A stretch of 64,000 nucleotides of DNA from Streptococcus suis (GCF_016775005.1 NZ_JAEUXI010000007.1:23859-87858); one strand, 5' to 3'. Shown: positions 1 through 8,650, counted from the first letter of the stretch. The notes: a model not told the origin generated them from the letters alone. Program-made: numbers and translations.

Positions 1-145
1 CGTCTGCGTGACGATCAATATTGGTCAAGCTGGTTGCAAAGACCACATAGGGATACTTAACAGTCTTAGCAGAGTTCTTGATGTAGTAGCTTTCGTTGTG
101 GATGCTTTTCAGCTCTTTTAAGATTGTTTTGATTACTTCTTTCAT
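1..145 (-). CDS. Phage tail-completion / minor capsid-type protein, N-terminal part
   Basis: An ATG at 145-143 opens a frame that stays open to the window edge, giving 48 residues beginning MKEVIKTILKELKSIHN. A GGAGGG ribosome site precedes it and its start touches the stop of the HK97 gp10-like gene. By position it should be the tail terminator or tail-completion protein that follows gp10 in siphophage head-tail modules; the visible residues are too few to confirm the family. Confidence 0.6.
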   Translation of the reverse strand, partial: MKEVIKTILKELKSIHNESYYIKNSAKTVKYPYVVFATSLTNIDRHAD

Positions 146-553
146 CTACCCTCCTAAATCTCTCAAGCAGTCTGCTAGAATGTCCTTTATGGCTTTCTGA
201 TTTTGCCTAAAAGCTGGTCTGAGGTACGGTTGCGGCGGCATTCCGTAAGTAAAATGCACCTCACCGTCAGGCGTTTTATACAACCAGCCGCCCTTGCGAC
301 CATTTCCGTTTTCGGCAAATTCACCAGTACCAAATTCAACATAGATAGCATACTCGCAGTTGGTGCCGACATAGGCTACCAATTCGCTCTCATTGACCTT
401 GTAGCCAATACTGTCTCGTAAGCCTCCGGTTTCTCCGACAGGTGCCAAAAGCACAGCCTGACCTTCAACCAATAACGCAGCCTTTATGAGTCCTCTAATC
501 ATCGCTCGCTCAAGTTCTCTCTTGACGGCTGCTGAATTATCTACAAATTTCAT
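146..553 (-). CDS. HK97 gp10-like head-tail joining protein
   Basis: A protein of 135 aa. The middle YVEFGTGEF and the later PQPYLRPAF are typical of the HK97-gp10 family, which functions at the head-tail interface of siphophages. The start codon is in register with the stop of the upstream connector gene (both at 553), so the two are translationally coupled. It lies in the leftward late operon between the 103-aa connector and the partial tail-completion gene. The family assignment is by motif recognition; the role is known for the family. Confidence 0.85.
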   Translation of the reverse strand: MKFVDNSAAVKRELERAMIRGLIKAALLVEGQAVLLAPVGETGGLRDSIGYKVNESELVAYVGTNCEYAIYVEFGTGEFAENGNGRKGGWLYKTPDGEVHFTYGMPPQPYLRPAFRQNQKAIKDILADCLRDLGG

Positions 554-861
554 CAGTGGACACCTTTGACATAGATTTCCAGATGATGTCCAATATTCAC
601 TGGATCATCAACATAGGTCACCTCATAGGTTTTTCCGTTTACTTCGATTTTGTCGTCAATTTCAGCATTGACTGTCATGTCCTTAGTCAAGATGACATGG
701 GTACTATCTTCAAGGTAGGCTAGTTTGTCTGTTGATTCACTGCCATCCAGCATATCCATATATCCTGCAAATACAGCTACGCGTTTATGCTCAAAGATTT
801 CTTGGCCCAATTCATTTTCGCCAACCAAATTACGCTTAAATAGATAAAATGCTAGCATCAT
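553..861 (-). CDS. Phage head closure / head-tail adaptor protein
   Basis: About 102 aa, small and beta-rich in appearance (HVILTKDMTVNAEIDDKIEVNGKTYEV), as expected for head-closure (stopper) proteins of the SPP1 gp16 type. The ATG at 861 overlaps the TGA of the upstream connector as ATGA and has GAGGTGG just ahead; a GTG at 867 and an ATG at 858 are alternatives. Position between the adaptor and gp10 genes supports the call more than sequence does. Confidence 0.7.
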   Translation of the reverse strand: MMLAFYLFKRNLVGENELGQEIFEHKRVAVFAGYMDMLDGSESTDKLAYLEDSTHVILTKDMTVNAEIDDKIEVNGKTYEVTYVDDPVNIGHHLEIYVKGVH

Positions 862-1388
862 GACCACCTCAGCTTTCGGTACTTGTCCAAAAAACCAAGT
901 AGGCTGACTGGGTAGCCCTCTGAACTTTCGGCAGCCGTCACATCGTAATAGGTCACGGACCAGCGGGCCACTGTTTCGGACTTAATCCCGGCTTTGTCTC
1001 GCATCTTGGCATCGTAAGCAATCAACTTCTTGACACCTGTCAGCACGTCCGCAGGATAGCTTATTTTCGTCGCTATGGCACCCGAATTGGTTTCTGTGAT
1101 AAAATCCCCACGGACAGTAATTACACTGTCAGAGACACTCTCAACGATGTATAGACCATCGTTGTAGTCCGTGCCGTTGATTTCAATTGTGTCACCAGAT
1201 TGGAAGATATCCACACGACCACTACTGGCCTTGATTGTGCTTCCAGACAATCGCAAACCACGGATGCGGAATTTAATCAACTGAAAATTGTTATTAGTCA
1301 GGTTTCGGACCATGGTTTCCAAACCGTCACAGGTTTCTTGTGTAATGCTAGAATCTAATTCTTGCGCATCATCTAGATCAATAATCAT
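858..1388 (-). CDS. Phage head-tail connector (adaptor) protein
   Basis: A protein of 176 aa starting MIIDLDDAQELDSS. The ATG at 1388 has GGAGG at the right distance, while the in-frame ATG at 1400 overlaps that ribosome site and is unlikely. Helical N-terminal and C-terminal parts flank a beta segment (residues about 40-100, DIFQSGDTIEINGTDYNDGLYIVESV). It follows the capsid gene and a small LEM-like gene, the usual place for an SPP1 gp15-like adaptor. Function is inferred mainly from order. Confidence 0.7.
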   Translation of the reverse strand: MIIDLDDAQELDSSITQETCDGLETMVRNLTNNNFQLIKFRIRGLRLSGSTIKASSGRVDIFQSGDTIEINGTDYNDGLYIVESVSDSVITVRGDFITETNSGAIATKISYPADVLTGVKKLIAYDAKMRDKAGIKSETVARWSVTYYDVTAAESSEGYPVSLLGFLDKYRKLRWS

Positions 1389-1420
1389 ACATACCTCCAA
1401 TTAAAAAGGAGAGTAGCTGA

Positions 1421-1648
1421 CTACTCCCCTAGTTTTGATGCTTCTAAAATCTCAATTAAAGTTTCGGTTTTTGCATTCTTGGCATACTCGATGCCAGCTG
1501 CATCCAATTGGGCTTTGATATCGTCACGGGACAAACCTTCCTGTTCTTTGTCCTCAACGATTTCTTCAAAACCTGCTTCGATGAGCCGGTCAGCTACCAA
1601 GTCGTTATCTGTTACTTTTATAACATTCAATCTCTTAAATTTACGCAT
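1421..1648 (-). CDS. Small phage protein with a HeH/LEM-like helical domain
   Basis: A protein of 75 aa. The C-terminal half (LSRDDIKAQLDAAGIEY then KNAKTETLIEILEA) matches the helix-extension-helix pattern seen in small phage proteins sited between capsid and connector genes. The N-terminal stretch has a variable acidic region. It lies 10 nt after the capsid gene in the same operon. The function is unknown; in related phages such proteins are thought to accompany head assembly. Confidence 0.65.
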   Translation of the reverse strand: MRKFKRLNVIKVTDNDLVADRLIEAGFEEIVEDKEQEGLSRDDIKAQLDAAGIEYAKNAKTETLIEILEASKLGE

Positions 1649-1658
1649 AGCCTACCTC

Positions 1659-2576
1659 CTAGGCTACTGTGTTGGCAAAGATTGACTTCTCTTTGGATTT
1701 TGGAATCCAGATGTCGTGATACTTACGGTAGTCCATATCCCAAGCATTCGCACGTTGGTTGGTCATTGGATCAAATACACGCACCACATCAGTTTTAGAC
1801 ACTGCGATAGGGGCATTCTCAGCAATGATGAGCCAGTTGATTGCTTTTGCAGATGAATCTGCGACAAAACCACCTTTTTCTTGCCCGCCGGTCTTACCAT
1901 CATTAAATTGGAATGCCGTTTGAAGCAAAGCTTGCTGGGTTGGCACGATTTCGTGACCATCAAGCTTAGTCACAACTGTTGCCACTTCGCCAGCTGGTGC
2001 AGTGTTGACTGTTGACATACGTTTTGCAGCTTTGTCATCAAGCCCAAGGTTAGTCAACATAGTTTCAGACATGGTAATTTTAAGCTTAGAGGTATTTCCA
2101 ACAACCTCTTTTACCTTTGCAATGTCTTTCAAGAGCTCAGTCAAGATGTTTGAGTCTGTGATTGTAGCTGTACGAGTTTGACCGACTTCAATAGCTTTAG
2201 CAGCGATTGCAGAGTAACGGTAAGCATCGATTTCAGGTACAACCAAAGTGCGCTGGAACTCGCCCATGACAGTTCCTGCAGTTGCTACAAAGTTGGTTTC
2301 ATCCACATCCATAGCATCCAGCTGGAATTTACGACCACGGTCTTGGGTAAGTTTGTAGGTGTCCCACGTAAGCGTCACAGCACCATCAACGTAACCAGAA
2401 GAACGATCATAATCTGCAAGACCATCCATGACGATAGACGGTAATTTGACTTCGTTACCGCCGTTGTATTGAACCAATTTGCTATTGACTTCCATCCAGC
2501 CGGTTGTTGACTCTTGCACAATTTGCTTATCGAGAGCTGGTTGGAAAATTTTTGAATATTCGAGTGTGTTTGGCAT
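1659..2576 (-). CDS. Major capsid protein
   Basis: A protein of 305 aa beginning MPNTLEYSKIFQPALDKQIV. This N-terminus, the TGWME motif near residue 25 and the WDMDYRKYHDIWIPK C-terminal segment are typical of major capsid proteins of streptococcal and lactococcal siphophages with an HK97-type fold. It directly follows the scaffold gene with a strong ribosome site (AGGAG) and is expected to be the most abundant virion protein. There is no N-terminal protease-processed delta domain, in keeping with a separate scaffold. Confidence 0.9.
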   Translation of the reverse strand: MPNTLEYSKIFQPALDKQIVQESTTGWMEVNSKLVQYNGGNEVKLPSIVMDGLADYDRSSGYVDGAVTLTWDTYKLTQDRGRKFQLDAMDVDETNFVATAGTVMGEFQRTLVVPEIDAYRYSAIAAKAIEVGQTRTATITDSNILTELLKDIAKVKEVVGNTSKLKITMSETMLTNLGLDDKAAKRMSTVNTAPAGEVATVVTKLDGHEIVPTQQALLQTAFQFNDGKTGGQEKGGFVADSSAKAINWLIIAENAPIAVSKTDVVRVFDPMTNQRANAWDMDYRKYHDIWIPKSKEKSIFANTVA

Positions 2577-2599
2577 AGTTTACTTCTCCTTTTTGCGTA

Positions 2600-3157
2600 T
2601 TATTTTAGTCCTAATGCCTGGCTAAATTCATTAGCCATAGATTGAGCTGGGTCGATTTTTCCGCCTGGTGGGATATCGGCCCCACCCAAATGTTTAAAAC
2701 CGTTACCAGGCTGTTCTGGCTCTGTGGCTTGGAAGAATGTCGGATGGTTGGTCTGCAAATCCTTGATTTTACTATCAAGGTCCTTGATGCTACCATCTTC
2801 TGCAAATTCCACGTCACCAAGCTTGTACATGAGATAGTCCACATCAGTCGCTTTAGCATTGGTTAGAGCATCCTTGATGGTTTGCTTCTTGACTGTTTCC
2901 TTTGCGTCGGCTTCCAGTTGTGATACCTTCTCTTTGTAGGTTTTGAGTTCATTCTGCAGTTCTTCATTGTCCTTGTTAGATTTTTTCAATGTGTCGAGCG
3001 TATTGTTTGCTTCTTTGAGCTTAGCAGCCTGCTCGTTGTAGACATCTTTCGGGACAGCGTGCTTAGGAAACTCTTCTTTGACTGCGTTCATGACCGCATC
3101 AATGTCTGTTTTTCCATCTGCAGTGTGTTTCTCAATAAGTTCTTTCAACCAATCCAT
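2600..3157 (-). CDS. Capsid scaffolding protein (GP20-like)
   Basis: A protein of 185 aa. Residues about 35-100 form a charged coiled coil (VYNEQAAKLKEANNTLDTLK), followed by a short ordered C-terminal part, the layout of phage minor structural GP20 scaffold proteins. It lies immediately upstream of the major capsid gene as is usual. The start ATG at 3157 is preceded by GGAGGTAACC. It would act inside the procapsid and leave during maturation (family knowledge). Upstream lies an unusual structured leader of about 200 nt. Confidence 0.85.
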   Translation of the reverse strand: MDWLKELIEKHTADGKTDIDAVMNAVKEEFPKHAVPKDVYNEQAAKLKEANNTLDTLKKSNKDNEELQNELKTYKEKVSQLEADAKETVKKQTIKDALTNAKATDVDYLMYKLGDVEFAEDGSIKDLDSKIKDLQTNHPTFFQATEPEQPGNGFKHLGGADIPPGGKIDPAQSMANEFSQALGLK

Positions 3158-3354
3158 TATTGGTTACCTCCATAGATTTTTTATGCTGGCTCTCCCAGCA
3201 GGGAGCGTCTGCAATATGCCACGCAGACCTGGCCTGCCTAGTTTTCCGTCATGCGACAGGACATAAAGAAAACCACATGGTATTCCATACGGTTTCGAGT
3301 ATTTTAGAGTAATTTCAAGCAGTCTTTCCTGCTGTCAAGATGAGCGACCACCTC
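3158..3354 (-). other. Structured intergenic leader upstream of the scaffold gene
   Basis: No ORF of note fills this stretch. Read on the minus strand it has several stems: GTTTTC/GAAAAC (about 3276-3242), GTCTGC/GCAGAC (about 3227-3206), CTCCC-TGCT-GGGAG and, overlapping it, TGCTGG-GAGAG-CCAGCA (about 3203-3183). The last two cannot form together. It ends in GGAGG before the scaffold start. This could be a cis-acting RNA controlling scaffold/capsid translation, but that is inference. Confidence 0.45.
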
Positions 3355-3555
3355 CTAGCGTTTCCAAAATGGTTTCTTGGCATTGCTTTTGACTACTTGC
3401 TTTTCAAGTTTGTCAAATCTCGAATTTGTAGCCTGAGCATTGCGTTCGACAATATTCCATAGCTGATTGTTTTGGTCAATCAAAAAATCAATATGAGTTT
3501 CCAAAGTACGAACGCGATTTTTAAGCTCATATTTCTTCTTCATTCGCTTATTCAT
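3355..3555 (-). CDS. Small basic coiled-coil phage protein
   Basis: A protein of 66 aa, if begun at the ATG at 3555, which has AGAAAGGAG upstream; the longer frame from 3591 begins inside the preceding terminator and is unlikely. It is Lys/Arg-rich at both ends with a heptad-like middle (LETHIDFLIDQNNQLWNIVERN). It follows a terminator, so it and the head genes after it must be transcribed by read-through or from an unseen promoter. No function can be given. Confidence 0.6.
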   Translation of the reverse strand: MNKRMKKKYELKNRVRTLETHIDFLIDQNNQLWNIVERNAQATNSRFDKLEKQVVKSNAKKPFWKR

Positions 3556-3585
3556 AATCTTCTCCTTTCTATTTTTGCAACAAAA

Positions 3586-3611
3586 AAGCACTTAGATTTC
3601 TCTAGGTGCTT
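3586..3611 (-). terminator. Intrinsic terminator after the 61-aa gene
   Basis: On the minus strand an 11-bp stem (AAGCACCTAGA / TCTAAGTGCTT) with a GAAA loop is followed by a T-run (3587-3582). The stop codon of the 61-aa ORF lies within the stem. It separates the portal/MuF genes from the scaffold/capsid genes, an unusual place for a strong terminator inside a head operon. Confidence 0.8.
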
Positions 3612-3795
3612 AATAATCTCCAAATGTTGAGCGGGTGCGTTGGTATTCTTCACGCCACTTCAAATATTCATCCCTTGCCTCAATAGCTTCCTGAGGAGCA
3701 TCTGGTACCAATTCCATGGTACCGTACTGATAGGGTACCAAAAAATCGCGGAACTTTTGCATCAGTCTATCCCCTTTGTCAATAACCATTTCCAT
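3610..3795 (-). CDS. Small phage protein directly after the MuF gene
   Basis: A protein of 61 aa (MEMVIDKGDRLMQKFRDFLV...). GGAGGTGTGG precedes the ATG at 3795, one base beyond the stop of the MuF/metalloprotease gene, so the two are tightly coupled. It is rich in charged residues with an EAIEARDEYLKWREEYQR helix. In MuF polymorphic-toxin loci the gene after the toxin is often the immunity gene; that is only a positional suggestion here. No family is recognised. Confidence 0.6.
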   Translation of the reverse strand: MEMVIDKGDRLMQKFRDFLVPYQYGTMELVPDAPQEAIEARDEYLKWREEYQRTRSTFGDY

Positions 3796-3796
3796 G

Positions 3797-5464
3797 TTAC
3801 CACACCTCCTTTTCTAAGAATTTTATAATTAATTTTGCACGTTTATCCGATTTTAAGACATTAAGTGAGTTTGATTCCGAAATTATCTCATTAGTTGAAT
3901 TTAGATTTCCTATATTTTGGTTTAGATGCTTATTTGCATATCCACTCACATCTTCACCGATATTATACCTCTTTGACCTCAAAAACTCAAGTAATTTCTC
4001 GTTAAATCTTTGCTTCGATTCTGCGTAGGTAATATCGTTCGCTTTTGCGTGATGTTCAATGTGCATATAGTGTTTATAATGCCCTAATTCATGAACCAGA
4101 GGTCCTCTAGGATCATTATCAACTGCAAAGAATTTTCCAATATTCCCATCATTGAGCCATTTCTGATTAGCAGCCTGTAACTTCTTCACGATAGCTTTTT
4201 CATTGAATTTTGTCGCATTCAGAAAAACTGTGTTGGTCTCTGGATCATACGCTCCAAAATTATTCTTCTTACCGATATCTTTGGCGCTGTCATAAAGTAC
4301 GAATCTGGGAAATGGACTGCCTTCTGGGACTGTTAATCGACTCATGACATCGTCAATTTGACGTTCATAGTACGAGAAAGACTTGCGTGCAGATCCCAAA
4401 CTGTCAGATACATAGAGGTCATGTTTCGAATTAAGCACTCTTCGCCCTCGGAATGCTACCTCATCGCCGTGGATAAGTTCTGAGTTCCCTTTCTGAGGAC
4501 TAACTAACTTATCTGATTTTAAATAATCCGTGTCAGAACCAACTGTAAATTGGCGTCGATCAATAGCTTTCTCCCACTCCCGATAATTCCGATACTCGGC
4601 AACCTCTCCGGTCTCATTATCTCGCCTCAAAAGTGTAGTATCATCATCTTTTAACCGTGATATAGTCCGACATCGGCAGTTGACATCCTCGCTGGCAAAA
4701 CCAAACATATGCGGTTGTTTGGTCCGAAGACCGTTAAGCTCAAAATAGCCGTCCTTGTCAGCCTTGGCACCGTCCAGCTCTGCATGATTATGCCTTGTGC
4801 GACCGTCCAGAGTTGCTACCCAGACCTTATCGAACTCGATGCCGAGCCCTTTGGCTTCTGCCTGAGCTTTTTCCCTAGCCACAGCCTGCACCCGTCCAGC
4901 TTCTGTCCGAGTAATCATCATAGCACGACGATATGAGCTATACCCTTGTTCTGCCAATCTAGCAGATGCCTGGGCGTAGCTTGCACCGTGTAGAAAGATG
5001 CGGTTTAGGTCATCTTTGATGTTGTTTTTCAGCCGTTCGACAACCCCGTCATTCAATCGTTCAGATAGCTTATAGTTTGCCACAGGCGTTTCAATGATGG
5101 TCCTTAACTCTTCTTCTTTGAGCATGGCAAAGCTAATCCCACCATATCCACTCTCAACATCGTAGAATAGTTCGTTATAGGCAACTTTCCCAGTATCAAT
5201 TAGATGACCCGTAATTTCGCTTCTAAGCCCTTTCTTCAACTTATCGGCTGATTGGTCTAACTGCTCCAAAAGTGTACTCATTTGACTCAATTTGAGTCTC
5301 TGGGAAGACGTTAGACTGTCCAATCGCTGATAATCAACTAACAAGGATTTTTTTAAGTCCTTAATCGTGTCAATATAGAGGTTATAGAGCCGTTTGTCCG
5401 TCGCTTTGTCCGCCTTCTTCAATAGGTTCTCTATTTCCTGCTGGAACTTGTTCAGCTCCGTCAT
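3797..5464 (-). CDS. MuF/SPP1 gp7-type minor head protein with a C-terminal metalloprotease-like domain
   Basis: A protein of 555 aa, much longer than a plain SPP1 gp7-like protein. N-terminal helices are followed by the MuF domain (about 150-275): ITRTEAGRVQA, TLDGRTRHNHAELDG and the final DVNCRCRT. The extra C-terminal 280 residues include VHELGHYKHYMHIEHH (HExxH zinc motif at about 458-462) and a downstream NEIISE (about 524-529) that could give a third ligand. MuF fused to toxin or enzyme domains is known for temperate phages (MuF polymorphic toxins); the protein would be packed in the head. The protease activity and injected-effector role are inference. The start overlaps the portal gene by 83 nt. 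Confidence 0.85.
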   Translation of the reverse strand: MTELNKFQQEIENLLKKADKATDKRLYNLYIDTIKDLKKSLLVDYQRLDSLTSSQRLKLSQMSTLLEQLDQSADKLKKGLRSEITGHLIDTGKVAYNELFYDVESGYGGISFAMLKEEELRTIIETPVANYKLSERLNDGVVERLKNNIKDDLNRIFLHGASYAQASARLAEQGYSSYRRAMMITRTEAGRVQAVAREKAQAEAKGLGIEFDKVWVATLDGRTRHNHAELDGAKADKDGYFELNGLRTKQPHMFGFASEDVNCRCRTISRLKDDDTTLLRRDNETGEVAEYRNYREWEKAIDRRQFTVGSDTDYLKSDKLVSPQKGNSELIHGDEVAFRGRRVLNSKHDLYVSDSLGSARKSFSYYERQIDDVMSRLTVPEGSPFPRFVLYDSAKDIGKKNNFGAYDPETNTVFLNATKFNEKAIVKKLQAANQKWLNDGNIGKFFAVDNDPRGPLVHELGHYKHYMHIEHHAKANDITYAESKQRFNEKLLEFLRSKRYNIGEDVSGYANKHLNQNIGNLNSTNEIISESNSLNVLKSDKRAKLIIKFLEKEVW

Positions 5465-6896
5465 TTGTCACCTCCGTCGCTTGATTAAAATCAGCTTGAT
5501 ACCCTTGTTCTTCGAGGGCTTTCTCGACTTCGTCTGGGTCAACTTCCAAGATACCTGCCAGCAATTCCAAAACAGTACGGTCGTCAAGCCGAGGTGCTGC
5601 AGTCATGACATTGTTAATCAGGACTTGATTGGTTTCAGCTTCCGTCTTAGCAATTGCAGCATTATCTGTCTCGTTGGCCATGACATCTCGAGTTATAGTT
5701 ATCTCAATATCGTTTGTATTGTAAGCTTTGCCATGCAGTTCGTTGATGTTCTCAATAATCAGCTGCAACATCTCTTTGATGACTGCACGCAAACGGACCT
5801 CAATCTTGTTGCATTTTAGGTCGAGTAGGCTGTACCGTGATTTGATAACCACATTTGTGATGTTTCCGTCGCCTGTCTGCGAGCTGTCAAAGCCCATGCC
5901 AAACTTGTAGATAGCTTCCTTGTCAATCTCAAGCTTAGCCTTACGAGCCTCAACAGGGATATTGGTTGTGATGACATCGATACCGCCATTTTCACCAACT
6001 CCCACGGTCTTCTTAGTCTTGAGGTTTGTGACTAAGGTAGACAGGTTGTCGCCCTCATAACCTCGAACAGCATAAATTGGATGATCAAAATCAATCAGGT
6101 TATTCGACAAGGCACAGGCCATCATGTCGTAATCGTCAATAATGTCCTTGATAGGTTGCAGGTCATTGGTCTTGCTACGATTATTGTACAAGCAAATATA
6201 CGGCACCTGACCGTAGCCTTTACCGAACTTGTCCTCTCCCTTTTGAGCTAGCATGTGAGGCTTAGGATTGAATTCGGTTGAAGTGTCCAATTTGACTGCT
6301 TGACCATCCTCCTGAACAAAGTAAAAGACCTCTTCCTTGGTCCATAACTGGATTTTGGTCACGGTCTTCTGCTTATTATCCTTGACAATCTGGTCGTCAT
6401 AGTAATAAATAATCTGGTCGGTGTCGTAAAACTCGTCATAGATTGGGATGATTTTGAGAGCATCAGCAGTCTTAAATCGCAAACGACCGTATGCATCCTT
6501 TCTCCAAAAGACATACTCGTAGGATTTCTGGCTCGCTCCCTCGACCAATTCCTGTAACATCAACTGGAAGTCTTCGTCGATGTATTCATCCAGATATTCC
6601 TGTAGACCTGCCTGCTCTGTCGCAATTTCAATCGGATTAGACAACAAATACTGCACTTTCTGGTCTACCAGCTCTGTAAAATACTGATGGGCAATCCGTG
6701 TGTTGCTTCGGTTCTTCTCTTCGACGAGCTCGCCCTCATTGTTAAAATAAAAAAGCCGATAATTCGCAATATCGTGCTTGCCCTCATAGTAGTCAATGCC
6801 CGTCTGCATCTCTTGCTTGAGCTTGCTTCCGCGGTCATCTGTAACTAGTCTTTTGATTTCGGCAGTCAGTGCCGAAATATTGTCTGTTTGTAACAT
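5382..6896 (-). CDS. Portal protein (SPP1 gp6-like)
   Basis: A protein of 504 aa if begun at the ATG at 6896, which has GGAGGAAC ahead; the frame extends to 6935 but without a good ribosome site. Typical portal segments are seen: IDYYEGKHDI near residue 35, the mid-part YNNRSKTNDLQPIKDIIDDYD, and FDSSQTGDGNITNVVIKSRY. The dodecameric portal docks terminase and connects head to tail (family knowledge). It lies between TerL and the MuF protein and overlaps the latter by 83 nt. Confidence 0.92.
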   Translation of the reverse strand: MLQTDNISALTAEIKRLVTDDRGSKLKQEMQTGIDYYEGKHDIANYRLFYFNNEGELVEEKNRSNTRIAHQYFTELVDQKVQYLLSNPIEIATEQAGLQEYLDEYIDEDFQLMLQELVEGASQKSYEYVFWRKDAYGRLRFKTADALKIIPIYDEFYDTDQIIYYYDDQIVKDNKQKTVTKIQLWTKEEVFYFVQEDGQAVKLDTSTEFNPKPHMLAQKGEDKFGKGYGQVPYICLYNNRSKTNDLQPIKDIIDDYDMMACALSNNLIDFDHPIYAVRGYEGDNLSTLVTNLKTKKTVGVGENGGIDVITTNIPVEARKAKLEIDKEAIYKFGMGFDSSQTGDGNITNVVIKSRYSLLDLKCNKIEVRLRAVIKEMLQLIIENINELHGKAYNTNDIEITITRDVMANETDNAAIAKTEAETNQVLINNVMTAAPRLDDRTVLELLAGILEVDPDEVEKALEEQGYQADFNQATEVTNDGAEQVPAGNREPIEEGGQSDGQTAL

Positions 6897-6904
6897 TGTT
6901 CCTC

Positions 6905-8209
6905 CTAAACAAGCCAGCCTGTGCTCTCTGCACACTGCAGACCATATCTTAGTGCATCCATAAGGTGATTGTTCTTATCCTCTGGCTTATTCAACCACTT
7001 ACCTTCTTTGTCCTGCTGGTAGCAGTACGAGTAAAATTCGTCCATGATATGCGTGCAACTAGGATGCACTACAATCTTGTACCCCTGCAACTTAGATACG
7101 CCTGCCATGATACTGTCTTTGCCTTTACGGCTTGCTTTAATCCTGCGGATTCCGTACTCTGATTTTAACTCTTCAATCAGCCGAGCCTCAGCACAGTCCG
7201 CAATGATTTGATTACTGGCATATCCTTTGTCAGATATCATCTTTGCGATATCCTTGGTAAATAGACCTACTTGATAATGCTCATCAAAGACATAGATGTT
7301 CTTACTTTGGTCATCTATGAGATAAGCTACCAGAGCAGTCGGATCATGAGTGAAACCAAAGTCAAGACCAACGCATAGCTTGTAATTCCCAGATTGTAGC
7401 AGTACCTCTTTGTCAAAATCGGCAACCTGGACATTTTCGTAGACTAGCCCCTCAGCCACTCCCCATTCGCCATCGCAAACAATACGAGCCCGCCGTGGAT
7501 TAGTGACATAGAGGTCCTCGTATCGCTTGATATCGACCTCATCCAACCATTCGTTGCATCTAAAAGTAGTCGTCAAAGCCAAGGTATCCGCTCGCTTAGT
7601 ATCCTCGTCAAAAAATACCTTTTTGAGCCAGTGACGTTCGTTCCACGGGTTAAACGTGACCGTGATTTGTTTGTAAAACGGAACGTTTCCATATGTACCG
7701 TCTAGTCGATTGAAAGCAAACGCCGATGTATCTTGTAAGCTACCACGGATTGATTCAACGACCGTCGAGAATTTATCTTCAGTCTCAATCTGGTAGGCTT
7801 CTTCAAACCAAGCCCAGCAAAGAGAGCCTACATCAACCGTGATAGATGTAATCTTCAACTCATCGTCTAAACCTCGAAAGAGGATTTTCTGGCCTGTAGC
7901 CTTAACTGTTATCTCTGGCAGACTCTCGTTAAACTTAAACTTATGACTAACTTTAAGCTGGTTACAGGCCCATTTAAAATCCGTATAAGTTGATTGCTTA
8001 TTGGTATTCGAGTAGCGACGCACGACAAGCAGATTAGCCCATGGGCACTTCAGTAGATTGACTACGAAGTTCAAAGCGGTTGTTTTCGACTTTTTACTCC
8101 CGCGGCTGCCTTTTACGACTCTGTAAAAATTCCTAGACCGCCAGAATTGACCATAGCCCTTACCGACAATCTTTGGCAAATCAACGTTAATCTGGAATGT
8201 CTGCTTCAT
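6905..8209 (-). CDS. Terminase large subunit (PBSX/SPP1 type)
   Basis: A protein of 434 aa from the ATG at 8209 (MKQTFQINVDLPKIVGKG); an in-frame ATG at 8230 is an alternative. Residues 34-43 (GSRGSKKSKT) form the Walker A-like ATPase loop, followed by the KCPWANLLVVRRYSNT region; CVGLDFGFTHDPTALVAY is the RNase H-like nuclease core, with LIEELKSEYGIRRIKASRKGKDSI beyond. It translocates and cuts the phage genome at the portal. It overlaps the terS 3' end by 23 nt, so the two are coupled. Confidence 0.95.
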   Translation of the reverse strand: MKQTFQINVDLPKIVGKGYGQFWRSRNFYRVVKGSRGSKKSKTTALNFVVNLLKCPWANLLVVRRYSNTNKQSTYTDFKWACNQLKVSHKFKFNESLPEITVKATGQKILFRGLDDELKITSITVDVGSLCWAWFEEAYQIETEDKFSTVVESIRGSLQDTSAFAFNRLDGTYGNVPFYKQITVTFNPWNERHWLKKVFFDEDTKRADTLALTTTFRCNEWLDEVDIKRYEDLYVTNPRRARIVCDGEWGVAEGLVYENVQVADFDKEVLLQSGNYKLCVGLDFGFTHDPTALVAYLIDDQSKNIYVFDEHYQVGLFTKDIAKMISDKGYASNQIIADCAEARLIEELKSEYGIRRIKASRKGKDSIMAGVSKLQGYKIVVHPSCTHIMDEFYSYCYQQDKEGKWLNKPEDKNNHLMDALRYGLQCAESTGWLV

Positions 8210-8618
8210 TCGCAAACACCACCGTTCCATTTACCTCGGCTTCGACTTTATCGGTCCACAACCTATGTCGTTTACCCAAAAGCTCGGCAGCCTTGATTCT
8301 GTCCTTGGCTCCAACGTCGATATCAATAACCTGCTGGCCAAGCTCGCCGATGCTACAAAGGGTCTGTTCCTGGGTCTGGCCTCTCATGACTGATGTAAGG
8401 TATTCAAGCACTTCCTGCTGATCAGCAACCTTTTCTGATTTCAACTCTTCAAGCCGTTCGTCGATATAGGATTTTATAACAGGTTTTAACAAGTTTTCAC
8501 TTCCGACTTGCTGGGCTGAACGCTTGGCATACCCAGCCTTTATCGCTGCCTCAGTCGCATTTCCACAAATGATATACTCATCTGCAAAACGTTGTTGTTT
8601 TAGCGTTAATTTGCTCAA
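8187..8618 (-). CDS. Terminase small subunit
   Basis: A protein of 143 aa with the opening LTLKQQRFADEYIICGNATEAAIKAGY, the helix-turn-helix signature of the Terminase_2 family, which recognises the packaging site. The C-terminal part has a second helical oligomerisation stretch (VGAKDRIKAAELLGKRH). It overlaps TerL. The packaging site of such phages often lies in or near this gene; I cannot pinpoint one. Confidence 0.93.
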   Translation of the reverse strand: MSKLTLKQQRFADEYIICGNATEAAIKAGYAKRSAQQVGSENLLKPVIKSYIDERLEELKSEKVADQQEVLEYLTSVMRGQTQEQTLCSIGELGQQVIDIDVGAKDRIKAAELLGKRHRLWTDKVEAEVNGTVVFANEADIPD

Positions 8619-8650
8619 TTTTCTACCACCTTCCTAGCAAAATACAAAAA

